Shown here in pieces: positions 26,207 through 35,566 of a stretch of 64,000 nt of DNA. The notes beneath the pieces are model-generated. The model was not told the DNA's origin, ran no database searches, and saw only the letters and a list, made by a program, of their open reading frames with translations. The stretch is from Chloroflexus sp. Y-396-1 (GTDB taxonomy: Bacteria > Chloroflexota > Chloroflexia > Chloroflexales > Chloroflexaceae): assembly GCF_000516515.1 (NCBI RefSeq), contig NZ_KI911784.1, positions 3,572,633 through 3,636,632 on the forward strand, written 5' to 3'. The stretch's first letter is position 1; each line of letters begins with the position of its first letter. A program made the translations under genes and the position numbers.

Positions 26207-28711
26207 ATGAATGCCACAACACTGTTAGCAGGCGCTATACGGTATAGTAATCTTCTTGAGCGGTTAGATGTTCTGCGCTTGGAAGCTCATCGAAAATTGA
26301 CAACGAATCGCGCGGAAAAAGGCCAGTTCTTTACTCCTCAGAAGCTAGCACGGTTCATGGCACGGATGTTCGCCGAACGACCGAGCACCTTGCATATCCT
26401 TGATGCAGGCGCTGGTATAGGCTCGTTATCGGCTGCACTCGTTATTGAAGCATCTCAGTGGGTACCAAAGCCGTCAGCTATTACAGTAACCGCATATGAA
26501 ATTGATCCAACCCTGGTAGAATACCTTCATATAACGCTTGATTCTTGCCAGGAATTATGCTGCCAAGAAAAGATTTCCTTTTCATATGAAATTGTACAAG
26601 ATGATTTCATCAGGGCAAGCGTTGAGATCATACGTGGAAGTACATTATTTACTACGCATAAGTCCTTCAATGCTGCTATTCTTAATCCCCCTTATAGAAA
26701 GATCAATACGGCATCCACCACACACCGTCTTTTGCAGAAAGTTGGGATCGAGACCACTAATATGTATGCAGCCTTTCTTTGGCTCGCTATCAGGTTGATG
26801 GAGCCGAACGGCGAACTAGTTGCGATTACGCCAAGAAGTTTTTGTAATGGCCCCTATTTCCTTCCCTTCCGAAAAGCTCTTCTGGAAACGATGTCCATAC
26901 ATCAGCTCCATATCTTTGATGATAGAGATAGAGCCTTTGCAGAAGACGATGTTTTACAAGAAAATGTAATTTTGCACGCAACGAAGTCACGTCGGCAAGG
27001 AAACGTAATAATTTCGTCGAGCGCTAACCCTGATGATCCATATATAACGGTTCGTAAAGTTGATTATCACCAACTGGTTTATCCTGATGATCCCAACGTA
27101 TTTATCCATATTGTTCCCAGTGGATTGAGCCAGAGAATTGGGCAACAGGCTCGTCGTCTTCTTGCATCAATTGACGAAATAGGCATCATGGTTTCTACTG
27201 GCAAAGTTGTTGATTTCCGTTCTATCGACTTCCTAACGGAAAGGCCAGATGCAGGAACCGTTCCGTTGATTTATCCGGGCAACTTTTTTCAAGGTTATAT
27301 TGCCTGGCCTCATGGACAAAACAAAAAACCATCCGCTATACGGTTGACAAACGAGACCAAACATCTCCTTATACCCGCCGGCTGGTATGTCTTGGTAAAA
27401 CGCTTCTCAGCCAAGGAAGAAAAAAGGCGTATTGTCGCAGCAGTATGTGATCCTACTCGCTTAAACTCTGAATTCATAGGCATAGAGAATCACTTAAACT
27501 ATTACCACCAAAACGGTAGGGGTCTTCCTCCGTTATTGGCAAAAGGGTTAGCTGCGTTTCTTAACTCAACGCTTGTGGATGAATACTTTAGGCAGTTTAG
27601 CGGTCATACACAGGTAAATGCAGCTGATTTGCGTAGTCTCAAATATCCCTCGCTCTCTCAGTTATTTGCGCTCGGCGAAGAAATTGGTGACACATTTCCA
27701 AAACAGGAAGAGTTAGACCAAATAGTTCTAAGAATACTAGGAATGGACGCTATGAGTATTGACTTAAACGCTAAAAAGAAAATTGAAGAAGCTCTCACCA
27801 TTCTGCGTGCGCTACAAATGCCCAAAGCGCAGTTGAATCAACGTTCTGCATTGACCCTGCTTGCACTGCTTGATATGAAGCTAAACACAGATTGGTGTGA
27901 TGCTTCAAATCCGTTGCGTGGTATTACTGAAATGATGGATTATTTTCGTGAACATTTTGGTATTTCCTATGCACCGAATACTCGCGAAACGGTTCGTCGT
28001 TCTACAGTTCACCAATTCGTGCAAATGGGACTAGTTATTGCTAATCCCGATGACAGAGCGAGACCCGTTAATAGTCCAAAGACAAAGTATCAAATTGATG
28101 ATAGTTTCCTCAAGGTCATTCGTACATACGGCACTAGTGAATGGGATGTAAACTTGAAAGTCTATCTTAAGAATGTGCAAGAGTTACGCAGATTGCGTGA
28201 GAAAGAACGAGAGATGGCTCTCATTCCAGTAACGTTGCCAGATGGGAGAGAGGTCAAGATCACTGCGGGCGGACAAAACGATCTCATAAAACAAATCATA
28301 GAAGAGTTCTGCCCTCGCTATACGCCTGGTGGTCGGGTTATTTACATTGGTGATGCTGGCGATAAGTTTAGAGTGTATGAACAAGATTATTTTGCAAGTT
28401 TGGGTATCATCGTTGACGAACACAGCAAAATGCCTGATGTCATTGTTCACATGGAAAATAAAAACTGGCTAGTGCTTATTGAAGCAGTTACTAGCCACGG
28501 TCCAATTGACATCAAACGTCGTAATGAACTTAAGGATTTGTTTAAGAATAGGAAAGCCCCACTGGTATTTGTGACAGCATTTCCTACGCGGAAAGTAATG
28601 ATGAAGTATCTTCAGGAAATCGCATGGGAGACCGAAGTTTGGGTAGCCGAAGCACCGAGTCATCTCATACATTTCAATGGTGAACGTTTTCTTGGCCCAT
28701 ACGATGAATAG
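26207..28711 (+). CDS. Single-chain restriction-modification enzyme: adenine methyltransferase fused to BsuBI/PstI-type endonuclease
   Basis: An 834-residue protein joining two activities. Residues 1 to about 560 are an Eco57I/M.PstI-type N6-adenine DNA methyltransferase: KGQFFTPQKLARFMARMF, SAM-binding motif I LDAGAGIGSLSAAL (about 65-78) and catalytic NPPY (160-163), followed by a target-recognition part. Residues from about 590 to the end match the BsuBI/PstI endonuclease family: IYIGDAGDKF, KMPDVIVH (Asp744), LIEAVTSHGPID (Glu759), then VFVTAFPTRKVMMKYL, WETEVWVAEAP and HFNGERFLGPY. Known BsuBI/PstI systems keep the two activities in separate genes and recognise CTGCAG. The ATG at 26207 matches the start of related methyltransferases; the in-frame extension to 26069 looks non-coding. 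The gene is much more A+T-rich than its neighbours, suggesting horizontal acquisition. Confidence 0.9.
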   Translation: MNATTLLAGAIRYSNLLERLDVLRLEAHRKLTTNRAEKGQFFTPQKLARFMARMFAERPSTLHILDAGAGIGSLSAALVIEASQWVPKPSAITVTAYEIDPTLVEYLHITLDSCQELCCQEKISFSYEIVQDDFIRASVEIIRGSTLFTTHKSFNAAILNPPYRKINTASTTHRLLQKVGIETTNMYAAFLWLAIRLMEPNGELVAITPRSFCNGPYFLPFRKALLETMSIHQLHIFDDRDRAFAEDDVLQENVILHATKSRRQGNVIISSSANPDDPYITVRKVDYHQLVYPDDPNVFIHIVPSGLSQRIGQQARRLLASIDEIGIMVSTGKVVDFRSIDFLTERPDAGTVPLIYPGNFFQGYIAWPHGQNKKPSAIRLTNETKHLLIPAGWYVLVKRFSAKEEKRRIVAAVCDPTRLNSEFIGIENHLNYYHQNGRGLPPLLAKGLAAFLNSTLVDEYFRQFSGHTQVNAADLRSLKYPSLSQLFALGEEIGDTFPKQEELDQIVLRILGMDAMSIDLNAKKKIEEALTILRALQMPKAQLNQRSALTLLALLDMKLNTDWCDASNPLRGITEMMDYFREHFGISYAPNTRETVRRSTVHQFVQMGLVIANPDDRARPVNSPKTKYQIDDSFLKVIRTYGTSEWDVNLKVYLKNVQELRRLREKEREMALIPVTLPDGREVKITAGGQNDLIKQIIEEFCPRYTPGGRVIYIGDAGDKFRVYEQDYFASLGIIVDEHSKMPDVIVHMENKNWLVLIEAVTSHGPIDIKRRNELKDLFKNRKAPLVFVTAFPTRKVMMKYLQEIAWETEVWVAEAPSHLIHFNGERFLGPYDE

Positions 28712-29016
28712 CTTACGCTACCCGACAGGCGCTTCCTGCTGCCAGTACTTCACAGTGGCTGAAGCATTCGCTGTCAGGCGTTGCCATCTTCACCGTGGTA
28801 ATAGCAGACCCAAGCGATAGTAGGAGGAGTAACAACCAGGAACGCGAACCTCGCTCCCCTCAACTGGCCCTCCCTTTCTGCGTAAGGGCGTCTGACAATA
28901 TACCTAACTTACGAAAGAAAATACTAGCATTTTGCACCAACATCGTGTATACTTCACATATCGAAGGAGATAGTCGCTCCAGCATCTACATGCTTATGGT
29001 TTAAGGAGTAACGCTC
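28712..29016. other. Intergenic between R-M gene and Fe-S carrier gene
   Basis: About 305 bases. No gene or strong hairpin is seen. TATACT near 28949-28954 may be the -10 element of the Fe-S carrier gene; the -35 region is weak. Confidence 0.4.
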
Positions 29017-29460
29017 ATGACGACCGTTGATATCAATCAGATTTCGCTCCAACCGGCAACACCGCAACCGCTGCTCTCGATCAGTGAAGGTGCAGTTAAT
29101 CGCCTGCTGAAGATGATGCAGGAAAAAGAGCTGGAAGGCTACGCACTGCGCGTCTTCGTTGCCGGTGGTGGCTGTTCTGGCCTTCAGTACGGCATGACCT
29201 TCGACGACGAGGTGCGTGAAGGTGATAATGAGTTCTACGCCGGTAATCTGCGAGTGCTGGTTGATCCAATCAGTGCCCAATACCTCTACGGCGCGTCGAT
29301 TGATTTTGTCGATACGCTGATGGGTGGTGGCTTTAAGATCGATAACCCGAATGCCGTATCGTCGTGCGGTTGCGGTCACTCGTTCCGAGCGCGTGATACC
29401 GACTACAGCGAGGAAGACGACGACGCGCCGGTTGGCGGGTGCAGTGCGTGCGGGTATTGA
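29017..29460 (+). CDS. HesB/IscA/ErpA-family iron-sulfur cluster carrier with extended tail
   Basis: A 147-residue A-type Fe-S carrier that would accept a nascent cluster and pass it to apoproteins such as complex I or the molybdoenzyme subunits. The three invariant cysteines are present: GGGCSGLQYGM and SSCGCGHSF. Two features are unusual: an N-terminal extension of about 20 residues (QISLQPATPQPLLSISEGAV) and a C-terminal acidic tail (YSEEDDDAPVGG) ending in CSACGY, which adds a CxxC pair. Start and ribosome site (TAAGGAG, 29001-29007) are clear. The gene is monocistronic, with a hairpin shortly after the stop. Confidence 0.9.
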   Translation: MTTVDINQISLQPATPQPLLSISEGAVNRLLKMMQEKELEGYALRVFVAGGGCSGLQYGMTFDDEVREGDNEFYAGNLRVLVDPISAQYLYGASIDFVDTLMGGGFKIDNPNAVSSCGCGHSFRARDTDYSEEDDDAPVGGCSACGY

Positions 29461-29491
29461 TCTTTTCACGCCAGTTCTTTTGCAGGACAAT

Positions 29492-29524
29492 AATCCCTGG
29501 TCTACTGTTGGCAGACCAGGGATT
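29492..29524 (+). terminator. Hairpin between convergent genes
   Basis: AATCCCTGGTCT (29492-29503) pairs with AGACCAGGGATT (29513-29524) around a 9-base loop, then ATTTCATATT-type sequence. It lies 31 bases after the Fe-S carrier stop and 80 bases from the stop of the FmdE-domain gene on the other strand. It is probably a bidirectional terminator, although the T tract is poor. Confidence 0.6.
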
Positions 29525-29604
29525 TCATATTAGTGAAGCGCTGTTGTACGTGCCATATTCTGACGAACCTGGTTTCTGCGTAAACAACGGGTAGTAAAAC
29601 CTTT

Positions 29605-30270
29605 TTATTCTTGATTGGGCTGATGACGTTCGGTGTATACCTGATCCACCGTTGTATAATACCCTTCCCCTACGCACGTGCGACAGAGCACTTTCCCATC
29701 GTGTATGACTTCACGAGCGTTGATAATCTCTTCACCACACTGCTCACACATCGCTCGTAGTCCGTTACGGCTGATGATTGCTTTCAGATCAACCGTCAAG
29801 GTGACCGGTTGGGCGTTCAGGAGTTCATTCAGCGGCATGAGTTGATAGGCGATCAGGTACGCATGCCAACGACTCCGTGCGTTGGGAGCATACCCACGGG
29901 CCAATTCGCGCACATCGGGGCGAGGTGCAATGCGTACTGCCTGCCCGGTTTGCGTGTCAACGAATGTTGCGGCAACCTTGCCTACGTCAATCAGCCGCAT
30001 TGTGCGTCGTCCTAACCAGCAACCGGTGGCAACGCTGACTCCATCGGCAAAACAGCCATCGGTTTCGACGAAGGTGTAGAGCCGTTTGTTTGTTTGAGGT
30101 AATGCTAGACCTAACAGTTCGCCGGCGTACATTCCCATCCGTGCACCGAGAACTTGCCGAGGGCATAGATGACGGTGCATGGCCGACGAGCGGCGTAGCA
30201 GATCGGCCAGTGGTTCAGGCGCAACAACTGCTTGCAGTGATGCAGAATCGATCAGTTCATCAATTGACAC
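29605..30270 (-). CDS. FmdE-domain protein with C-terminal zinc finger
   Basis: A 221-residue protein of the FmdE family (formylmethanofuran dehydrogenase subunit E-like). The conserved core reads HRHLCPRQVLGARMGMYAGE, then VETDGCFADGVSVATGCWLG and RTMRLIDVGKVAATFVDT. A four-Cys zinc-ribbon motif closes it (CEQCGEEI ... VLCRTCVG). The GTG at 30270 was chosen because AAGGAGGAG precedes it; a longer frame to 30354 has no ribosome site. FmdE-domain proteins occur widely in non-methanogens, often near molybdenum or tungsten enzymes, with no settled function. Here the closest Mo enzyme gene ends about 840 bases to the right on the same strand. A metal or molybdopterin-related role is conjecture. 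Confidence 0.82.
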   Translation of the reverse strand: MSIDELIDSASLQAVVAPEPLADLLRRSSAMHRHLCPRQVLGARMGMYAGELLGLALPQTNKRLYTFVETDGCFADGVSVATGCWLGRRTMRLIDVGKVAATFVDTQTGQAVRIAPRPDVRELARGYAPNARSRWHAYLIAYQLMPLNELLNAQPVTLTVDLKAIISRNGLRAMCEQCGEEIINAREVIHDGKVLCRTCVGEGYYTTVDQVYTERHQPNQE

Positions 30271-30354
30271 CGGTCTCCTCCTTGAAGGTATGATAAGGTT
30301 GCCTGTCGTTGTCAGTTGTGTGCAGCGTAACATCGAAAAGTAGTTTTCCCGCAA

Positions 30355-31105
30355 ACTAGGGTATGCGTAATGGCGGCGATAGGCGTATCGGCAGCCAGCC
30401 TACAATCAACGCTAACCATCTCTTGTTTCGCTAGGGCACGGATTACCACATCACGCAAAGCCGTCTCGTCGCTCCTGTTTCCCTCTCCCTGCACATACCG
30501 ATTGCGGGTAGTTTCCGTCGCAACATCGTTTTCAGGTTGTGGAACGGTGATGTATCATCGCCGCACCGCTTTCTGTTCCATTGACCCTCACAATCTATGC
30601 CAGTTCGTTATCACATGTATGCGAAATAAACATACCCTGTGACCGACGTTCTGCCCTCCCCTTACACCTCGTCGTTGATGTGCTGCGTAGTAGAGGTAAT
30701 GCAACCGGCTTGCTATGGGTGTCAAATAGCCAATCGGTTTCCTTGATATTATGTGCTTGCGAACAACCGTATGATAGCAGAGCGTGGGTGATGTTCAAGA
30801 GGGATGACCCGATGGTATCTGCAAAATGATACCAAAAGACCGCAACTGCATGCGGTGCCACAGCTATCGCATGTAGACTGTTGAAGCCGATGCTTCAGCT
30901 CTCTCTCGCTATCGCTTCTATGGCCGGGTTGGGTACGTTTCGCTCCCACTCACTACTCTGTTCCACTGCCTATCTCATCCATCCTTCGGCATACCGATGC
31001 GGCTCGTGTGCTATCGCTGTCCAAACGACAAGGATGGGGCGCAGGTGGACGTTTCTGCGCCCCAGAGACGGTGTTCGTCAAAAGCGACGGTATTCGTCTC
31101 ACCTT
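30355..31105. other. Intergenic, nothing recognised
   Basis: About 750 bases between the start of the FmdE-domain gene and the stop of the molybdoenzyme gene. No coding frame with plausible composition or ribosome site, no tRNA and no member of the palindromic repeat family was found. Confidence 0.5.
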
Positions 31106-34100
31106 TTATCCAACCCGCTCTAATTTCACCTTCGAGTCGTAGAAGACAGCGCTGCCGCCAACTAGATCGCTCAGGGTTACGTTGCCCAACACCGGATCGA
31201 CCCGCATCGCAGCATTGGCGTGAACACCGGCCGCCCGCCGTGGATCTCCTGGGATCGTCACACCGTCGATTACGATGTCACCGGCGCCACTGGCAAAGTG
31301 CCCCCAACCCAACGGGAAGGAGATGACACCGGGTCGAATGCCTTCAACGACCTTGACTTTCCCGATCATTGGCTTACGAGTGCCGTTGCGCAAGTCCCAC
31401 ACGCCCTCGGGATTACTTGCTGAACTAATCCGCACCCGATCACCATCGCGCAAACCGAGCCGTTCAGCATCGATACGGTTGATCAGGATCGGGTTTTCGG
31501 GCATCAGTGCCAGCAGCCAGTAGTTCGCAATACCACGAGCTTTGGCCATCATCGCCTCTTTGTACGTGATCAGGTGCAGGTCATAACCTTCATCAATCAC
31601 CGGCGAACCATCGGCAGCCAAACCGGCGGGAATGTAGGCGGGGTAGCCGAGTAAGTGCTCACCGGTCATGGAATTGATAGTATTGGCCGTCTTCTCTTGG
31701 TACAGATTGATCTGTTTCGCATAAGGATTACCGACCAGATCGCCCTTCCACCCCTTCTCGTAGGCCTGGTAGCGCCCACCGCGATTGAGCACATACACTG
31801 TCTGGCGCCAGAGCTGCTCATCGTTTCCGACAGCGGCACGCCATGTCGCCTCGTCAAATACACTCGGCGGCAAGAAACGTCGTGCCCGGCGGAAGACTTC
31901 GAGTTCGTTGTCGTCGGCTGGGGGCACACCATCGCTACCGTCTTCCTTTTCACCGAAAGCAATATTGGCCGCCAGTTTGAGATACAGATGTTCAGGGCGG
32001 GTAAACGGAATACCTTCGCCAAAACCGTTAGGACCGAAGCCGGGCAGTTCAAGCCGTTCAGCAATGGCGAGCACGAGCGCCTCAAAGCTGAGCGGGATCT
32101 CTTCACCAAAGACCTTGACCGTCGGCCAGTTGGGGAGACTGATCGCAGGCTGGCGAATATTCTCCACTTTCCAGGGCACACTTGGGTGCGAGCCATGAAA
32201 TTCCCAGCGTTCAAGGAAGCTCAAATCGGGGAAGATGTAATCGGCATAGGTGCTGGTTTCGCCGACCATAATGTCGCAGGTTATGATCAGTGGAATCTTC
32301 TTCGGGTCGGCCAATATCTCGATCACCGTCTGCGCAGCCGGTAGGGCATAGTTGATCGCCGACATGTAGAACATAGCAACTTTGATCTGGTACGGGTAGG
32401 CATCTCCCATCGAGGGAACGTCTTCTTGGTAGATATCGGTTGCTAGCGGGAACCACGGTCGGCGCGCCGGATAGCCGTTAAACAGGGTCGATTTCTCGTA
32501 GGCTGTATTGGTGCGGAGCAGGTCAATACCGAACGGTACATTCGCCCCGTTGTTCATCTTTTCAATCATGAACGGCCCTTTTGCTTTGTTGCCCAGCCGG
32601 TCGTATGTGGTAGGTTTGATCAGGCCACCGCGATGATCGAAATTACCGATCAGCGCGTTGAGCGTGTAGAAGGCGAAGTTGGTATAGAATCCGTTGGTAT
32701 GCTGCGACGGGCCACGGTGAATATCGGCTACCGCACGAGTGCCATGGCGGGTAAATTCGTAGGCGATCTCAATAATATCTTCTGCCTTCACATCGGCAAT
32801 TGCAGCCCATTCTTCAATCGTATGCGTGCTGGCAGCTTCGTAGATAATCTGCAAGCCGCTCTTGACAGGAATCCCGTTCAGTTCAGTACTGACGAGCAGA
32901 TCGCCCATAACCGGCGCCGCATCGGGATTATTGGGATCGATGGGAGTGGGAACACCGTTAACCAGCGCAACAAACGGATCGAACGTAAAGCTGGCGCCGT
33001 CAGTGGTCACATATTTCTTGACCTTCTTCCCTTCAGCGTTGGTCTCTTCGACTACTGTCGTTAACCCGATTTCGCTGGCGCGCAAGAACTTACCTGGCTT
33101 TCCATTCTTGATCTTGACCAACCAGGTCGCGTTTGTCCAGCTCGGTTCACCGATCGCGGTAGCTGCCGCTTTGTTGGCGGCGGCGAGAAACGTTGCGTTG
33201 TAGCGCTTCTGCTCGATGATCCAGCGGATCATTGCCATAGCGAACGCCGCGTCGGTGCCCGGTTTAATCGGTATCCACTTCCACGCCTTGCTGGCAAGTT
33301 TACTCAAGCGGGGATCAAGGACAACATAGCGTAGACGCCCGTCGATGACCCCATGCGTGATACGGGGCGATTGTGGTGTCGGCCCATAATTGGCCTCAAA
33401 GTGGTTGGTGCCGACGAAGATGACGAATTCTGCATGACCGAGATCGGCCTGCCAGTAGAATTTTTGACCGCCGCTAAACTTGCCGGTAGCCGGATCAAAC
33501 TGCTCACTCATCGCTTTGCCGGTAAAGTACAGCGATCCCTGGCAGACAGTCGTGTGACCGTTAGCGTTGACCGAGCCGAAGCCTGATTTCACAAAGCGTT
33601 GGACAAGATCGCCGCGACCATTTTTCAACCGACCCCAGATAAAGGCAAATTGATTGTTTTTCGGTCCTAGATCGGGGTGATCGGGATCGATCAACACATC
33701 GAGATGTTCCGCAAAGTCACGTTTGAACTGCTCAACAAGAGCCGGTTTGTCTTCCGGTTTGGCATCCAGAATAGCTTTTACGGCAGCAGCCATCTCTTTG
33801 GCCAGTTTGGCGTCTTTGAGAGCGTAGAGTGCTCGTAAGCCTTCTACTGGACCCTCTCCGAACAGATCGCCACCTTCAACGATCTCATTGATTGCCTGAT
33901 CAAAGTCAATCGTGATCCACTGACCGCCGCCGCGCGGTGTCCCCGGTTTGCGTTTCAGCACTCGCATGAGACGGTACGGATCGTAAGCTGTTTGAATCCC
34001 TGCCTGTCCTTTTGGACAGAGGGCGCCATCAATTGGCCCAATAGTGCTAACAGGCGTACTGTAAGAGAGTGGTGGTTCCATCGTCCAGGGACTGTAAGGA

Positions 34101-34360
34101 TTGCCCTCAAGTTTAGCCGCTATGCCATCAATCAGTTTAACCTTGAGGCCGCAGCCAGTATTGCATTGCAGGCAGACAGTCTGGATCGAATTGGTGGCAT
34201 CAACCAGCGGTAGTTCAGCAGTCGGTGCTTCACTGCGGGCCAATCCGGACAATGGGCCAAAGCCGAGCAATGCAGCACCACCACCGATCAGCGCTGAGGT
34301 TTTGAGAAAATCACGGCGACTCATATCTTTAGCGCCGGGCATAGTCTTCTGTCGTTTCAT
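31106..34360 (-). CDS. Tat-exported molybdopterin oxidoreductase, TtrA-like catalytic subunit
   Basis: A 1084-residue periplasmic molybdo-bis(MGD) enzyme of the DMSO reductase superfamily. A twin-arginine signal (SRRDFLKTSALIGGGAALLG) starts at about residue 14. The proximal [4Fe-4S] site follows: Cys63, Cys66 and Cys70 in TVCLQCNTGCGLKV, and Cys115 in GALCPKGQAG. The probable Mo ligand is Cys273 in HTTVCQGSLYFTG; a Cys ligand is the rule for the polysulfide/tetrathionate/arsenate branch. The C-terminal domain has the cofactor-binding pattern (PENPILINRIDAERLGLRDGD). The ATG at 34360 has AGGAG eight bases upstream. It is the last gene after the Fe-S and NrfD genes, as ttrA is in ttrBCA. Tetrathionate, polysulfide or another sulfur compound are candidate substrates; the specificity is inferred from gene order and regulators. 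Confidence 0.82.
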   Translation of the reverse strand: MKRQKTMPGAKDMSRRDFLKTSALIGGGAALLGFGPLSGLARSEAPTAELPLVDATNSIQTVCLQCNTGCGLKVKLIDGIAAKLEGNPYSPWTMEPPLSYSTPVSTIGPIDGALCPKGQAGIQTAYDPYRLMRVLKRKPGTPRGGGQWITIDFDQAINEIVEGGDLFGEGPVEGLRALYALKDAKLAKEMAAAVKAILDAKPEDKPALVEQFKRDFAEHLDVLIDPDHPDLGPKNNQFAFIWGRLKNGRGDLVQRFVKSGFGSVNANGHTTVCQGSLYFTGKAMSEQFDPATGKFSGGQKFYWQADLGHAEFVIFVGTNHFEANYGPTPQSPRITHGVIDGRLRYVVLDPRLSKLASKAWKWIPIKPGTDAAFAMAMIRWIIEQKRYNATFLAAANKAAATAIGEPSWTNATWLVKIKNGKPGKFLRASEIGLTTVVEETNAEGKKVKKYVTTDGASFTFDPFVALVNGVPTPIDPNNPDAAPVMGDLLVSTELNGIPVKSGLQIIYEAASTHTIEEWAAIADVKAEDIIEIAYEFTRHGTRAVADIHRGPSQHTNGFYTNFAFYTLNALIGNFDHRGGLIKPTTYDRLGNKAKGPFMIEKMNNGANVPFGIDLLRTNTAYEKSTLFNGYPARRPWFPLATDIYQEDVPSMGDAYPYQIKVAMFYMSAINYALPAAQTVIEILADPKKIPLIITCDIMVGETSTYADYIFPDLSFLERWEFHGSHPSVPWKVENIRQPAISLPNWPTVKVFGEEIPLSFEALVLAIAERLELPGFGPNGFGEGIPFTRPEHLYLKLAANIAFGEKEDGSDGVPPADDNELEVFRRARRFLPPSVFDEATWRAAVGNDEQLWRQTVYVLNRGGRYQAYEKGWKGDLVGNPYAKQINLYQEKTANTINSMTGEHLLGYPAYIPAGLAADGSPVIDEGYDLHLITYKEAMMAKARGIANYWLLALMPENPILINRIDAERLGLRDGDRVRISSASNPEGVWDLRNGTRKPMIGKVKVVEGIRPGVISFPLGWGHFASGAGDIVIDGVTIPGDPRRAAGVHANAAMRVDPVLGNVTLSDLVGGSAVFYDSKVKLERVG

Positions 34361-34409
34361 ATCAACACTCCTGTTCGTATTGCATGCGAACATTCGCTAT
34401 CAATTTAGG

Positions 34410-35555
34410 TCAATCGGCGGTTACAGTCGCTTCGGTTGTTGGTCGGGTAAAGAGCGGCAGCCGATCGGTACCGACCAGGAAGCCAATCGTTGCTGCACCG
34501 ACGATTCCAGCCGTTACTGCCCACTCCATTAGGCTTGGACTGTAGGTAAAGCTGAGATGTGGGCCGTGGAAGGCTTCGCCCAAACCTTGTAGTTCGGGTA
34601 AGCTAAGCGCCGGGAAGATAATATTGGCGCGGGCAACAGCCAGACCGATGAGGATACACAGTCCCATTAGTCCTGCGGCAAAGCCCTGTTTTCCGATTGG
34701 CATAGTGAGAATAATCAACGGCAGGAGCATTCCAATACCCAATTGCAAAAGCCAGAAGGCCCAGCCGTAAGGACCGAACAGCACCAGATTGATCGCTGCT
34801 GCACCGTGGCTACTATTCTGGTACAGCGCCTGTGACACGTCGCTCCAGAGGTAGTAGCCTTTGACTAACAGTAACACGACCGTTGCCAGGCTTAAGACGC
34901 GGAGTTGCTGTGTTCGATGTGGATCGTATTGCGGACCAAACCAACCGATAGCAATGAGCATTAGGGCTACGCCAGCAGCAAGATTGAAGACGGGGAACTG
35001 GGCTGGCAAATTACTGACGTGCCAACTTACGCGGTTTTGATTGACACCCAAGAGAGCACCGATACCACCACTCAGGAAGATGGCGAGAATCAGACCAACC
35101 GCCATGATCGGTTTCAACCAGCGTGATCGCTGTGGTTGAAAACTAAGCCAGAGGCTTATAATGATGATCCCTAGGAATATCGTGTACCCCCAGACCAGTT
35201 GTGCCATGACAGAGCCAAAATGAGGTTGGAGGTAAACCTTCCAGATACGAGACATGTGACCTAGATCGAGAAGAATGGCGGCCAGACCGGCAGGGAGCGT
35301 GACCAATGCTCCCCAGAGCGCCATCCGTCCGCTACCACGAAAGAGCGGCAGGTCGAAGAGTAAATCGAGAGTTGCCAGCATGAAGGAACCGGTTGCAACT
35401 CCGGCGAAGAACATATAGAGTGCTACCCATAGTCCCCACACCACATACGAACCATAGTTCGCGTGCATGTGACCATAGACGAGGCGGTCGTACAAGCCCC
35501 ACAGGCCAATCAGGAGGCCGAGAATGCCAGCGATGTAAAGGAGTCGCTTTAACAT
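34410..35555 (-). CDS. NrfD/PsrC-type membrane subunit (TtrC-like)
   Basis: A 381-residue polytopic membrane protein with nine or ten hydrophobic helices of the NrfD/PsrC family. Such subunits anchor the periplasmic Fe-S and Mo subunits and exchange electrons with menaquinol. The first helix begins LLYIAGILGLLIGLWGLYD; a HANYGSYVVWGLWVALYMFFAG stretch contains the polar residues typical of the quinone-side helix. The ATG at 35555 was preferred to GTG 35570 because AGAGGT precedes it. It starts 11 bases after the Fe-S subunit stop and is followed 49 bases later by the molybdoenzyme. Confidence 0.88.
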   Translation of the reverse strand: MLKRLLYIAGILGLLIGLWGLYDRLVYGHMHANYGSYVVWGLWVALYMFFAGVATGSFMLATLDLLFDLPLFRGSGRMALWGALVTLPAGLAAILLDLGHMSRIWKVYLQPHFGSVMAQLVWGYTIFLGIIIISLWLSFQPQRSRWLKPIMAVGLILAIFLSGGIGALLGVNQNRVSWHVSNLPAQFPVFNLAAGVALMLIAIGWFGPQYDPHRTQQLRVLSLATVVLLLVKGYYLWSDVSQALYQNSSHGAAAINLVLFGPYGWAFWLLQLGIGMLLPLIILTMPIGKQGFAAGLMGLCILIGLAVARANIIFPALSLPELQGLGEAFHGPHLSFTYSPSLMEWAVTAGIVGAATIGFLVGTDRLPLFTRPTTEATVTAD

Positions 35556-35566
35556 AAGTCTACCTC

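Noticed and set aside
25598-29016. Integrative element inserted at tRNA-Arg
   Set aside because: The R-M gene next to the tRNA is compositionally foreign, but I found no integrase and no second copy of the tRNA 3' end as an attachment site.
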